DNA of 64,000 nucleotides from a virus. The stretch lies in the IMG/VR virus record IMGVR_UViG_3300033049_000041, positions 1 through 64,000 of that record; one strand, written 5' to 3'. A model generated the notes under the pieces. It searched no databases. It was not told where the DNA came from and saw only the letters and a program-made list of their open reading frames with translations. The position numbers and the translations under genes were made by a program. This document shows positions 18,700 to 27,133 of this stretch, one piece after another. Each line of letters opens with the position of its first letter. The stretch's first letter is position 1.

Positions 18700-19097
18700 T
18701 ATACTAATTTACCTAATGCTGCATAAGCACTACATATCTCTTGATAGTTACTATCATCAGCAGCTAAGTTCAAGCATTTTATTACAGCATTATCCATTTT
18801 ACTGAATTTCTGTTTTGCTTCTAATCTAGATTTCTGACGTTTACTAGTATAACCTGCTGGTCTTAATATTTCACCTTGTTCAGATACTACTGACTCAGTA
18901 TCAGGTTTAATTTCTTTATACGCTTTCTTTAATTCTTTCAACTTACTAAAAGCTTTAGTTAAAGTACTAGCAAATTCCTTTACTTCTTTTCCTGCAGCTT
19001 CATCAACTACTCGTTCTGTAGATGAAATATGTTGCTGTACTACACTTGCTTTTAATGCTGCATTTAACGTTTCTAACGCTGTTCCCTTACTTTCCAT
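18699..19097 (-). CDS. Hypothetical helical protein
   Basis: This 132-aa Lys/Glu-rich, largely coiled protein is unrecognised (KAFSKLKELKKAYKEI, RQKSRLEAKQKFSK). It is coupled with the 18349 gene and preceded by the phosphatase gene. Confidence 0.4.
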   Translation of the reverse strand: MESKGTALETLNAALKASVVQQHISSTERVVDEAAGKEVKEFASTLTKAFSKLKELKKAYKEIKPDTESVVSEQGEILRPAGYTSKRQKSRLEAKQKFSKMDNAVIKCLNLAADDSNYQEICSAYAALGKLV

Positions 19098-19117
19098 TCT
19101 TCCTCGATTCTTAACTA

Positions 19118-19888
19118 TTATCTCCCCTTCTCTTCAGGATACAGTGTCTTAACTTTTTTAGATTGCCAAACTTCCTTAGTATCAATATCCATTGCACTAA
19201 GTTTGCCTGACCATCCAGCACCCGTATCCATATTGTATAGATTATATATAATCATTGGAGTTGTTACACCCCAAGCTACAGTAGACGTATGTCCTATGTA
19301 TATCTCTTTATATAATAATAATCTATCATCCTTAACATTATACTCTTTCTTGTCGATAGACTTACGTATTAAGGTTCTATCCCAAACCACATTAGTAACA
19401 CTAGCTCTCAAATCCTCTTGAATGCCTAACGGTGAATGAAATCCACCATGTACAAACAATCTATTCTCACTATCAATATAATGATAATGACAATCACCTA
19501 AGAACTCTATCAACTCATCTGCAAAGCCTGGATTATCTTCAAACTCATCAGTGAGCTTAACACAAGTGATTCTACCACCATTCTGTAACCAAGAATCTCC
19601 AGGAGTTCCAGTCTTCAACCAACCTTCCAATCCCCATCTACAATCATGGTTTCCCATCAAGAAAATACAATTGTACTTTCTCTTGAATTCTATTAGATAG
19701 TTCATGGTTCTAACTACATCAGACCAACCATCTACATAATCTCCTAAGAATATAAAAGTATCCTCTGTAGTTGGTTTAACCTTCTTCATTAGTTCTACTA
19801 CTGCTAGATAAGAACTATGAATATCTCCAATTACAATAGTTCTACCTTTCTTTTCTTTCTCCTCTTTCTCCTTATTCTCCTTCCCCAC
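19118..19888 (-). CDS. Calcineurin-like Ser/Thr protein phosphatase
   Basis: This 256-aa protein has the complete metallophosphatase signature: GDIH (21-24), GDYVDGWSD (49-57), GNHD (79-82), a later LFVHGG and IYIGHT. This is the PPP-family layout of lambda phosphatase (about 220 aa). Its short charged N-terminus (KENKEKEEKEKK) is extra. It could dephosphorylate host or phage proteins, or nucleotides; lambda-type enzymes act on phosphoproteins. Confidence 0.88.
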   Translation of the reverse strand: MGKENKEKEEKEKKGRTIVIGDIHSSYLAVVELMKKVKPTTEDTFIFLGDYVDGWSDVVRTMNYLIEFKRKYNCIFLMGNHDCRWGLEGWLKTGTPGDSWLQNGGRITCVKLTDEFEDNPGFADELIEFLGDCHYHYIDSENRLFVHGGFHSPLGIQEDLRASVTNVVWDRTLIRKSIDKKEYNVKDDRLLLYKEIYIGHTSTVAWGVTTPMIIYNLYNMDTGAGWSGKLSAMDIDTKEVWQSKKVKTLYPEEKGR

Positions 19889-19900
19889 TTTATTTTCACT

Positions 19901-20827
19901 TTAAATGAAAACTCCTAAGATTGCTAAGGCTGCTATTGCTATCATAGTAATAAGCGCACCTATAAATCTTCTTCTCTCTTTCTGCAAATACTTTAAAGAT
20001 TCGAAATTACTATTTCCTACTTTAATTATTTGATTTATTAGTTCATCATCCATTTCACCGAGATTAAATTCATCTCGATATAGATTGATTGTACCATTAT
20101 TAACTTCTAAGGTAGTAGTTTTACTAGCTTTAAGTCTCTTTATTTGTAATTCTAATCTATCCTTATCATTAAGAATACGTGCATTCCATTCGTCAGCTTT
20201 AAGTTTACTTAACTGTAAAGTTTCATTACTAACATATAACTTATTGTATTCCTTATGTATTTTTTTATTCTTAGTTTGTAACGATTCTACAGTAAGACCT
20301 CCATTACCAAAAAGACGTACTCTATGTTCTTTCTCTAAACTACGCTCTAGAGATGTAACTCTACCTTCTAAGCGAGCAACATCTAGTTTATATTGCTTTA
20401 TTCTACTAGATTCTCTAGCTGCAATCACAGTTAAGCTAGCTAAAGTAATAGAAATAGACTTCAACGAAGCTTCATTAACAAACCTTTGTTGTAAGTTATT
20501 ATTTTGAATTGGTTTACCATGATGAATAAATAAGTGAGCACAGTCTACTTCTCTTATACTTCGTACTTTGGTATTCTTAATTCTAACCTGTTCAATATCT
20601 GCCTGATTACTCATTTCTTGTAATCTTACTTGATGATTAGCTTCCTTTATGAAAGTAATTGTACTCTGTAAAGCTTCTACTTTATTCTCTAAGTACCTAT
20701 TATCTGTTAGTACTTGCTTAATTTCAATTGGTATCCTAATACCATTTATTTCTTTTACTACAGTTTTCCTACTACCTAAATAAGTTACAGCAGGTTCAAC
20801 ATCTTTAAAATTTATGCGTCGGCTCAT
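19901..20827 (-). CDS. Tail-anchored coiled-coil protein
   Basis: This 308-aa protein has extended coiled coil (residues 30-230; LEGRVTSLERSLEKEHR) and one C-terminal hydrophobic segment (LITMIAIAALAILGVF) ending the chain. That arrangement is a tail-anchored inner-membrane protein with the coil in the cytoplasm. No enzymatic motif. It might tether phage machinery to the membrane. Confidence 0.5.
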   Translation of the reverse strand: MSRRINFKDVEPAVTYLGSRKTVVKEINGIRIPIEIKQVLTDNRYLENKVEALQSTITFIKEANHQVRLQEMSNQADIEQVRIKNTKVRSIREVDCAHLFIHHGKPIQNNNLQQRFVNEASLKSISITLASLTVIAARESSRIKQYKLDVARLEGRVTSLERSLEKEHRVRLFGNGGLTVESLQTKNKKIHKEYNKLYVSNETLQLSKLKADEWNARILNDKDRLELQIKRLKASKTTTLEVNNGTINLYRDEFNLGEMDDELINQIIKVGNSNFESLKYLQKERRRFIGALITMIAIAALAILGVFI

Positions 20828-20850
20828 AGGTTTGTAGTTTTTGTAGTAAA

Positions 20851-20979
20851 AATAAAGGGAATAAAATTATAGTGTGTATAAATTATCGACTGGTATCGAA
20901 ACCAGTAACCTTAATACCTGAAATATTACGCCCTACCATTGGGCTACGAAGTAACACACTAAATTAATATCCCTTTATT
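20851..20979 (-). ncRNA. tRNA-like RNA on a long stem, anticodon UCA (reads UGA)
   Basis: Outer 10-bp stem: 20851-20860 with 20970-20979. Inner 7-bp stem: 20871-20877 with 20954-20960. Between them lies the conserved box TATTAA, nine positions, TTACTTCG. Inside is a tRNA-like body: D-arm GCCC/GGGC with GG in the loop, anticodon arm TAATA-TTTCAGG-TATTA, and T-arm ACTGG-TTTCGATA-CCAGT with an 8-nt loop. There is no free acceptor stem; an 11-nt CGATAATTTAT joins the T-arm to the inner stem. Anticodon UCA would decode opal stops. It could be an inactive precursor, a permuted tRNA or a Y-RNA-like mimic. Confidence 0.6.
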
Positions 20980-20983
20980 AATC

Positions 20984-21577
20984 TTATATATCATTATAAC
21001 TATCGTTTAAGAAAGTTACTGCTGTTTCTATATCAAACTTAATATCATTTATCTTCCATCTCTCATTGAATGAAGTATGTATAGCTTCTAACATATCTAA
21101 ATTAACATGTCTAAGCATATCTAATTCTTTAGCTAAGTATATACCATCTAATAATCGTTGATTTTCTATCCAACCATCAATATAGATAGTACCACTAGCA
21201 ACATCTTTCTCTGCATGACATAAATCATGTAATAGCCAATATGGATTAGTGGCAATATATTTAAACTCAAACTCTTTACCTTCTTCATCTAGAAAGAAAT
21301 TAAAGAGTAATATCTGTAAATCAGTATTATAGGCTTCAAAGGTCTCTTCTGGTTGATTGGCAAATTCCATCAACTCTTCAGCTCCATATTCTATACCATC
21401 TTTAATATAATTGAGGTCATTGTAATCACTATCTAAGTCAAACTCATAGTCTGAACAAGCTTCTACAAATTGTATTACTTGAGCTTCAGTGAGTGTCAAT
21501 ACACTCTCACCTATAAAGTCTTCTAGGAAATGTTCATACTTAAACTTAAATTTAAGGTTTTTGTATTTTATTTGCAT
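20984..21577 (-). CDS. Hypothetical acidic protein
   Basis: About 197 aa from the ATG giving MQIKYKNLKF. Strongly acidic, aromatic-rich (YEFDLDSDYNDLNY) and unrecognised. A central LLHDLCHAEKDVASG contains an HDxxH-like segment but no clear metal-site pattern. Its start overlaps the end of the 21552 gene. Confidence 0.4.
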   Translation of the reverse strand: MQIKYKNLKFKFKYEHFLEDFIGESVLTLTEAQVIQFVEACSDYEFDLDSDYNDLNYIKDGIEYGAEELMEFANQPEETFEAYNTDLQILLFNFFLDEEGKEFEFKYIATNPYWLLHDLCHAEKDVASGTIYIDGWIENQRLLDGIYLAKELDMLRHVNLDMLEAIHTSFNERWKINDIKFDIETAVTFLNDSYNDI

Positions 21578-21965
21578 CCAATACATATATGTTTTCTTTT
21601 GCTAAAGGAAATAAAAAATCTCCATTACCAAAAGCTGCTTTAGTGTTATAAAACCCAAAGCAATTATTATGTCCAAATACTCTTGCAAGTGTCTGTGCAT
21701 CTTCTTCCTTTATTTCTTTTATGCTAATACATCTCCAATAATCAGCTTCTGATTTAAAACTAATACTACTAGTATTATCTATTTGTATAATAAGTGTATC
21801 ATTATCTTTAAAGTGCTTAGATAATACTTCTTCTGTACTTGCTCTAAATGCCTTATAAGCTATGTCTTCAAAAGACTTAAATCCTTTTACTAATACAGTA
21901 TGACATAAAGGATGTGTAGTGTGCCATATTATAGCATTTGCTTGCCATTTTACTAATACTCCCAT
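21552..21965 (-). CDS. Hypothetical protein
   Basis: This 137-aa protein is unrecognised. It lies 6 nt after the 21972 gene and overlaps the next gene, as part of a run of small overlapping genes downstream of the ligase. Confidence 0.35.
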   Translation of the reverse strand: MGVLVKWQANAIIWHTTHPLCHTVLVKGFKSFEDIAYKAFRASTEEVLSKHFKDNDTLIIQIDNTSSISFKSEADYWRCISIKEIKEEDAQTLARVFGHNNCFGFYNTKAAFGNGDFLFPLAKENIYVLDANKIQKP

Positions 21966-21971
21966 TTCATC

Positions 21972-22310
21972 TTAATTATCTTGTAAGTAAGGACTATCTT
22001 TTATTTCTAATATCCATTTCCACATTTCATCATCTTTGTAGATAATAGGATATTCACAATTAGTACCATGAGTAATTAAACTGGTATTACTATCTAGCAT
22101 AGCTATTAATAACCATTCAGCTCCAGTAAAATCCCTGTCTACTCCTATTTTATAGGCATCAATACACTTATCATAAATGGATACCAAACTATTTATTATA
22201 CTTTTAAGTTTTCTCTGACATCGACAAATACCAAAATAGTCACATAATTTATTACCTATTTTATGCCATTCATCAATGTCGATTATAGTTTCTCCTGTTT
22301 TTCCTCCCAT
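21972..22310 (-). CDS. Hypothetical protein
   Basis: This 112-aa protein has CDYFGICRCQRK and scattered cysteines but no canonical zinc-finger spacing. It begins 2 nt after the ligase stop, so it is surely in the ligase operon. Confidence 0.35.
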   Translation of the reverse strand: MGGKTGETIIDIDEWHKIGNKLCDYFGICRCQRKLKSIINSLVSIYDKCIDAYKIGVDRDFTGAEWLLIAMLDSNTSLITHGTNCEYPIIYKDDEMWKWILEIKDSPYLQDN

Positions 22311-22312
22311 TG

Positions 22313-23443
22313 CTAATCATTTCTAAATCCATGACACACTCCATGTCTAGGTATTCCTTCATCAGTCCAATCAAAGAATCTAATCTCTGAAGCTAATCCA
22401 ATGTAATTATCTTTATTTCTCAATAGTTCTCCTCTATACTCATGCGTTCCTTTGAACTGAGCTTCGAATTGTACTACTTTATTTTCGTCATTAGTTATTT
22501 CGAAGACACCTTTACCCATAGTAGGTCTGCGTTCTTCAGGTACAACATCTATTAATGTAGCTACACGGTCAATGAAATCTTTGACTTTAAGTACACTATC
22601 ACATCGACCATCTATCTTATATGGTTTATCTCCCCATCTAAGTATAGTACCTTCAAATCCTTGTTCTAAGAACATCTTATGATACTTTAATACGTCTGCA
22701 TAAGAATTTACTTTATAAGTCGGTACAAGCTTTAAATTATGGTCTATATCCAACTTATCTAACCCATCTACTATTACCGTTAATTTCTCATAACGTCTAT
22801 AGAATGGCTCATCACTAATTAAATCATATACCCACCAATCAACCTTCTCAGATAATCCTGGTCTATATTTCTTAATCATTTTCATATTCTCTTGGAATGT
22901 ATATCCATGAGCATACAATTCACCATCTAATTGCTCTGTAATGCCTTTTAAATGCTTAGTGATGTGTGACATCGTTAAGATAGGCTTATTACCTCTAGAG
23001 GTCAATTTATAAGACGATGCAGGTACTTCAAAATCCAAGCAAGCAAATACTGCTCCTACATAAGGTACTTCTTCACCTATAGAGCGTTGACCATCCATCT
23101 TTGGTTGAACATAAGCATTAAGATACTTTACTTTCTTCTTATGCTTCTCATACTCATGCGCCAACATTACTCCTTTCTTCTTAATAACTTCAAGCTCTTC
23201 AATACTTTCAAAGTATCCAGTATCTTTCTTCTTATTAAGTTTACTTCGAAGTTCTTTAAGCGCTTGTTGAGCACCTGTAGTTGCATTTCTTTTACCAGCA
23301 TTCTTACCAGTACAGGTACTTCTATTGATAACTAATTTACCGTTTAGAAGTCCTGTTTCTTGGATTAGGATATTATCTTCAGTATACATATTTAGTACAC
23401 GAAGCTTACCTCTAGAGTCCTTTTTGTATAAAGTATAAACCAT
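22313..23443 (-). CDS. ATP-dependent DNA ligase with WGR-like N-terminus
   Basis: I start at the ATG giving MVYTLYKK. The N-terminal 80 residues are WGR-like (YKKDSRGKLRVLNMY, then ARG/LYS-rich helices). The nucleotidyltransferase core has motif I PKMDGQR (nucleophile Lys, about residue 115 from this start), motif III LDGELYAHG, motif IV EGTILRW and motif V SVLKVKDF. A shortened OB-like C-terminus follows. All catalytic motifs are intact, so it should seal nicks after the flap nuclease and polymerase act. This WGR-plus-ligase arrangement is known in crass-like phages. Confidence 0.88.
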   Translation of the reverse strand: MVYTLYKKDSRGKLRVLNMYTEDNILIQETGLLNGKLVINRSTCTGKNAGKRNATTGAQQALKELRSKLNKKKDTGYFESIEELEVIKKKGVMLAHEYEKHKKKVKYLNAYVQPKMDGQRSIGEEVPYVGAVFACLDFEVPASSYKLTSRGNKPILTMSHITKHLKGITEQLDGELYAHGYTFQENMKMIKKYRPGLSEKVDWWVYDLISDEPFYRRYEKLTVIVDGLDKLDIDHNLKLVPTYKVNSYADVLKYHKMFLEQGFEGTILRWGDKPYKIDGRCDSVLKVKDFIDRVATLIDVVPEERRPTMGKGVFEITNDENKVVQFEAQFKGTHEYRGELLRNKDNYIGLASEIRFFDWTDEGIPRHGVCHGFRND

Positions 23444-23501
23444 TCTTATGATTTTTATCTTCAACAAAGCAAGCTTATAACCTGCGTCTTTATTTTATTA
23501 C

Positions 23502-23963
23502 TTAAAGTAATAGCATAGTTAATGCATATATAGCATATATACCCCATGCTATAGCACTAATCGTAGATATTAGCCATAGTATTATCTTGTCCTTAGATAT
23601 ACTATTACTGCAACTAGATAGACATATCAAAATCATTATAAAGGCACACCAAAATTCAATAGCTGTATATTTACTATACATATAAGGTGGCAAATCTCTA
23701 TTACCCACACTACTAGTAGCATTATAGGTAATAGAGTCTTGTTCTATAATATTATAGATAATTGAATCTTTCTTGATAATATTATATTGAGTACTATCTA
23801 ATGTACTGGTACTATCAGGTTTGAATTTATCTCTAATCTTAGTATCTATAACTTTATAGTGTTCCTTTAAATTAGGTTCTACTGCTAGGTATGAACTGTA
23901 AGTCTCTAAACTTAGCCATATTAGCCCTACTACAACAAAAATGAATGTTACTACCTTCTCCAC
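23502..23963 (-). CDS. Membrane protein, three predicted TM segments
   Basis: This 153-aa protein has one N-terminal hydrophobic helix (FIFVVVGLIWLSLETYS), a roughly 60-residue polar loop with imperfect repeats (IIKKDSIIYNIIEQDSITYN), and two C-terminal hydrophobic helices. No family recognised. The loop repeat suggests an external, rapidly evolving segment. Confidence 0.45.
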   Translation of the reverse strand: MEKVVTFIFVVVGLIWLSLETYSSYLAVEPNLKEHYKVIDTKIRDKFKPDSTSTLDSTQYNIIKKDSIIYNIIEQDSITYNATSSVGNRDLPPYMYSKYTAIEFWCAFIMILICLSSCSNSISKDKIILWLISTISAIAWGIYAIYALTMLLL

Positions 23964-23975
23964 TATTTAAGCTTT

Positions 23976-24725
23976 TTAAATGTCAATAAAATGTGGCATA
24001 AAACCACCTTGATAAGTTCCTGGAATTGGTAACATACAGTCAGCTCCTTCTACTTGGTCAACACCATCTACATCAGTGTAAACTTCTAAGGCTTTCTTCG
24101 ACAATAAAATATCTCTATCAGCACCTTCTAAGTTAGCTATATCAATGTACCATTTTCTAGATTGGTCTTTAATCAACTTAGTCTTAATGAGTGCATGAAA
24201 TCCACCTCTAGTCTTAATGAAAGTTAAGGCATCTTTACCCACAATATCAATAATCTTAGGTATAGCTTCTAAGTTGTCTTCTACATCGAAATCAAAGTCT
24301 ACAACATAGTTATAACTCTTAGTTCGTTGTATACATGACATAGTTTCAGCATGAGGACACCAACCTTGATTATTGGTTTGAATCATACTCAACATCTTCT
24401 CAATAGAAGCAAAGGCTGCCTTAGTTCTATGTCTAGGATTGGGAGCTATATATGCTACTAATGCCTCTTGAGGTACTTGCTGTCTTCCTCTAAGGAAGTA
24501 GTTACCTTCTTTTACTTCTAATTCATATAGTCTTTGCAGAATACGTTCTTTAGAAGTAGTCCAACGTCTAAGTTGAGTTTTATCATTGGACTTTATCAAT
24601 CGGTCACAATACTTCTTCCTAGCAAATAAAGAGCCATAGAAAGTTTCATGTGGTTTTAACTTAGGTAGCCAATCTATAAATCTCTGTACTTCCTTTTCAT
24701 CTTGTACTATTTTATAAGTTGTCAT
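23976..24725 (-). CDS. AEP primase (PrimPol)-like protein
   Basis: This 249-aa protein carries a YVVDFDFDVED segment (an hDhD-type metal motif, about residue 145), then IKTRGGFHALIK (an sxH-like motif) and MLPIPGT, in the order seen in archaeo-eukaryotic primase-like proteins. It is short, with no helicase or zinc domain. Its start overlaps a 57-aa ORF upstream. Because a TOPRIM primase exists at 3204-4349, this may be a second, lesion- or RNA-directed primer enzyme, or an inactive relative. The assignment is by motif order only. Confidence 0.45.
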   Translation of the reverse strand: MTTYKIVQDEKEVQRFIDWLPKLKPHETFYGSLFARKKYCDRLIKSNDKTQLRRWTTSKERILQRLYELEVKEGNYFLRGRQQVPQEALVAYIAPNPRHRTKAAFASIEKMLSMIQTNNQGWCPHAETMSCIQRTKSYNYVVDFDFDVEDNLEAIPKIIDIVGKDALTFIKTRGGFHALIKTKLIKDQSRKWYIDIANLEGADRDILLSKKALEVYTDVDGVDQVEGADCMLPIPGTYQGGFMPHFIDI

Positions 24726-24885
24726 CTTCTATTAGATTAAGGGTGATTTTATTCTCTTTCTCTTTCTTTTGTACAGTAACGACTTTGTTTTCTAGAGACT
24801 TGAATAGTATTGATACTATAATATCTCTATCCTCTTTGTTCGTAATTCCTTTTATTTCAATCGAATACTTATCGGTCTTCTTCAT
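24712..24885 (-). CDS. Small protein (57 aa)
   Basis: The ATG at 24885 opens a 57-codon frame (MKKTDKYSIEIKGITN at its start, DDNL at its end). It overlaps the stop of the 24869 gene and the start of the AEP-like gene. This chain of overlapping starts and stops is typical of a real translationally coupled phage gene. Highly charged; function unknown. Confidence 0.55.
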   Translation of the reverse strand: MKKTDKYSIEIKGITNKEDRDIIVSILFKSLENKVVTVQKKEKENKITLNLIEDDNL

Positions 24886-25084
24886 CTATAGGTGATGTAA
24901 TTAGTATAGATTCCTCGTATTTCGGAGGATTAGGTACTGTCTTCATAATATATTCAGATAATGGGTCACCTTTCTCCATTATTACTTCTATATACAAATT
25001 CTTTATAGTAGTTGGATCTGGTATCTCATCATTATCTAACCCATCTTCTCCCATTTTAAACATTCTCCTCGTAATAATTTTCAT
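24869..25084 (-). CDS. Small acidic protein (71 aa)
   Basis: Unrecognised 71-aa protein, first of the operon that runs through the AEP-like gene. The region upstream of it is the structured RNA at 25128-25543. Confidence 0.4.
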   Translation of the reverse strand: MKIITRRMFKMGEDGLDNDEIPDPTTIKNLYIEVIMEKGDPLSEYIMKTVPNPPKYEESILITSPIDEEDR

Positions 25085-25114
25085 TCTCCTCTGTTTTAAA
25101 ATGCCTTACTTCTA

Positions 25115-25127
25115 TTTTATTTAAAAT
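25115..25127. repeat. 13-bp direct repeat, copy 1
   Basis: TTTTATTTAAAAT; an identical copy is at 25544-25556. The pair exactly brackets the structured RNA. An AAAATGCC octamer also occurs beside both copies. Confidence 0.7.
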
Positions 25128-25543
25128 CAACCTGGTGTGTTGTTACACCAAAAGCTCTAAGGGACGTTCATATAGCATCAGGGACTATTAAGATAATACT
25201 AACATGTCGTTATCCCTTTGATTCCCTATTCCGTTGTGTACTACGGAAACTTACTATATTTTCTCAGACCGTCATTAGACCACAATACATCTGCTAAGTT
25301 TGGAATGACTTAATATTTCAATTAAGCCAATAATTCTAGCTGGATAATACCATCTTCTTCAAAATCTTTTCCCTAAGTTTCGAGACACCCTATCAGCATT
25401 ATCTCCTTTAACATGCCGCCTACTTCTCTACTCATATCTAAAATAGATATTCTGTGGTGATACGCAAGTTGCAACTTACTCCCACAAACTTTCGCTACTC
25501 TTTAAATGATGACTACTTCCAAGCCTACATCCCTGATTGATAT
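25128..25543 (-). ncRNA. Structured RNA containing a 23S rRNA GTPase-associated-centre mimic
   Basis: A stretch of about 420 nt with no credible ORF. On the minus strand, positions 25534-25493 read GGGATGTAGGCTTGG, AAGTAGTCATCATTTAAAGAG, TAGCG. This is nearly the same as 23S rRNA helices 43/44 (E. coli about 1051-1108; bacteroidal rRNA reads GGATGTTGGCTTGGAAGCAGCC, then TTTAAAGAGTGCG). That is the ribosomal L11- and EF-G-binding site. Sequence on either side is not rRNA. Other local helices are visible (for instance GTTGCAACTTGC and GGTGTAACAACACACC). It probably binds L11 or mimics the translation-factor site. Confidence 0.75.
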
Positions 25544-25556
25544 TTTTATTTAAAAT
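25544..25556. repeat. 13-bp direct repeat, copy 2
   Basis: Second copy of the TTTTATTTAAAAT repeat that flanks the rRNA-mimic RNA. Confidence 0.7.
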
Positions 25557-25661
25557 GCCATATAAATACAAAACGAATTGATAAGTATGTGCCAAATATT
25601 ATCAATCTTAATCTTTAACATAATTGCTACACTAGTATCCATTCTTACTCCAAATCCATAG

Positions 25662-25946
25662 TTAGCTTGTCCCCCAACTCCAATTCCTGAACATAATCCA
25701 ATAAGTAGCCATGTCATAATGGTCAATTATAATATGCGTAAACGCAAGTACACTTAACCAAAACATAGCTAATGGATTACTGGAACAACAGAATAATATA
25801 AGAAATCCAATACTGTAACTAAGTCCATGGACTATTGCTACATGAATATATTTTCCTTTATTTTGAGCCATCCAATTATCTTGAATAAGATAATCTCCAA
25901 TTAAATGACATAAGAATCCAACTATTAACGCTAATTCTAAACTCAT
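25662..25946 (-). CDS. DUF3307-like small membrane protein
   Basis: I start at the ATG giving MSLELALIVGF, because the longer frame runs back through a tRNA. The 94-aa product is hydrophobic with three membrane segments. HLIGDYLIQDNWMA followed by a second helix with AIVHGLSY and then FTHIIIDHYD matches the DUF3307 pattern (H-x2-GD near the N-terminus, a late H-x3-D). These occur in phages and plasmids with unknown function. Confidence 0.6.
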   Translation of the reverse strand: MSLELALIVGFLCHLIGDYLIQDNWMAQNKGKYIHVAIVHGLSYSIGFLILFCCSSNPLAMFWLSVLAFTHIIIDHYDMATYWIMFRNWSWGTS

Positions 25947-25967
25947 AATTTGGGTTTTATGTAAACA

Positions 25968-25996
25968 AAAAAAGACACCCGTAATGGATGTCTTAT
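25968..25996 (-). terminator. Intrinsic terminator
   Basis: Minus-strand stem AAGACATCC / GGGTGTCTT followed by seven T, between tRNA-Gln and the DUF3307 gene. Confidence 0.8.
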
Positions 25997-26007
25997 CTAA
26001 TTTTAGC

Positions 26008-26079
26008 TGCCCTACCAAGATTCGAACTTGGAATACTGCTGTCAAAGAGCAGCGTAGTTACCAATTACACCATAGGGCA
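26008..26079 (-). tRNA. tRNA-Gln(UUG)
   Basis: Acceptor TGCCCTA/TAGGGCA, D-arm with TTGGT, anticodon arm CTGCT-CTTTGAC-AGCAG, T-loop TTCGAAT. A complete class I tRNA; CCA not encoded. Confidence 0.93.
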
Positions 26080-26085
26080 AAAATA

Positions 26086-26217
26086 AAGCAGGGAATAAAT
26101 CTATAAAGAGTTGTGAGCTAATGCTCGGCAAGAGTTGAACTTGCGACCCTTTGAATTAAAATCAAATGTTCTACCAACTGAACTACGAAGTAACTCTTTA
26201 AATTAATATCCCTGCTT
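26086..26217 (-). ncRNA. tRNA-like RNA on a long stem, anticodon UUA (reads UAA)
   Basis: Outer 9-bp stem 26086-26094 with 26209-26217; inner 8-bp stem 26105-26112 with 26192-26199; box TATTAA, nine positions, TTACTTCG between them. The enclosed body has D-arm GTTC/GAAC with TTGG, anticodon arm TTTGA-TTTTAAT-TCAAA and T-arm GCAAG-TTCAACT-CTTGC. After the T-arm comes a mini-hairpin CGAGC-ATTA-GCTC instead of an acceptor. The anticodon UUA would read the ochre codon UAA. Same architecture as 20851-20979. Confidence 0.6.
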
Positions 26218-26300
26218 ATATTGGTGTGCCTGCTAAGGTTATCACCCTTAACATTAATTTACTTTTGTAAATCAATGACGATTGCAGCTGCACATATATT

Positions 26301-27095
26301 TTATATTATTTGTATTGTTTGTAATGCCATCATTACTAGTGACTGAGCGCCAGTTCCTAGACTGTCTAAAGTACCTGATGTTTTTTCTGTTGTATAAAAT
26401 GTACTGAAATCAGGATTAATACCTATTGTTTTAAAACTAGGTACCATTAGTACATCATTATGAGTAGTAAATACTTTTAACTGCTCATTTAGTTTAATTA
26501 TTAACTCAGGAGTTATACTTCGCAATAATCCAATTATTGCCTCAAATGCTAGTATATCATACAATCTATAAGATTCTTTTAATGTCTTATATACTTCACC
26601 ATCTAGTAAAGCAGACTTACATTTAAGCACTTTTAATATTGTTGTATACGGAGTTAATTGTGTAAACAATCTAGTGTTTGTGGACAAATAAGGAAAACTT
26701 ATTGGTATTTGTTGTTTCTTAGGCATCTTAACCTCAAATTCTACAACCGTACCATGAGCAATAGTTACATCCATACTACAATCTTCATTCTTAAAACCTA
26801 AGATTCCATTTGTATTATGGTCTCTAAAAGTATCACCTAAGAGCGTCGTCAAACGTTCATTATTGGTCATTCCTAATTGAGCATTTACATCCACATTCAT
26901 AGCTTGTTCTTGTAATAGGCTAGACATGAATATATTATGTATCCAAAATAGTTTATTAATGTAAGACTTACCAACATCATTATAACCAGTTATCACCGTA
27001 AGTTTATTTATCTCTAAGTTAACGATAATCTTAATTGGTACATCTATCTCAAAATCACAATTATCAAATCCTGGAAACTTCTTCAGCTTTTCCAT
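26301..27095 (-). pseudogene. Truncated SMC/ABC-type ATPase
   Basis: This 264-aa protein has Walker A TGYNDVGKS (about residues 36-44) and an ABC-signature-like SLGTGAQS just before its end. It stops at QTIQII, so the Walker B, D-loop and H-loop that should follow within about 30 residues are missing. The next 80 nt contain no continuation in any frame I checked. It looks like a gene that has lost its last third. The intact smaller relative is at 29698-30291. Confidence 0.6.
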
Positions 27096-27133
27096 TGTAG
27101 TTAGTTAGTTTAGGAAACATTAATAATAAATTA

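Noticed and set aside
23087-23335. Plus-strand frames of 60-140 codons throughout 1-25000
   Set aside because: All lie opposite well-supported minus-strand genes and have low-complexity Leu/Ser-rich composition typical of antisense frames.
25128-25543. Host rRNA contamination or an rRNA gene
   Set aside because: Only the 42-nt GTPase-centre segment resembles 23S rRNA; both flanks diverge at once and the element is bounded by phage direct repeats.
26220-26300. A possible extra tRNA between 26217 and the truncated ATPase
   Set aside because: It has an ATTTAC/GTAAAT hairpin and a TAAGG-GTGATAA-CCTTA arm, but the T-loop lacks TTC and the acceptor does not pair beyond five bases.
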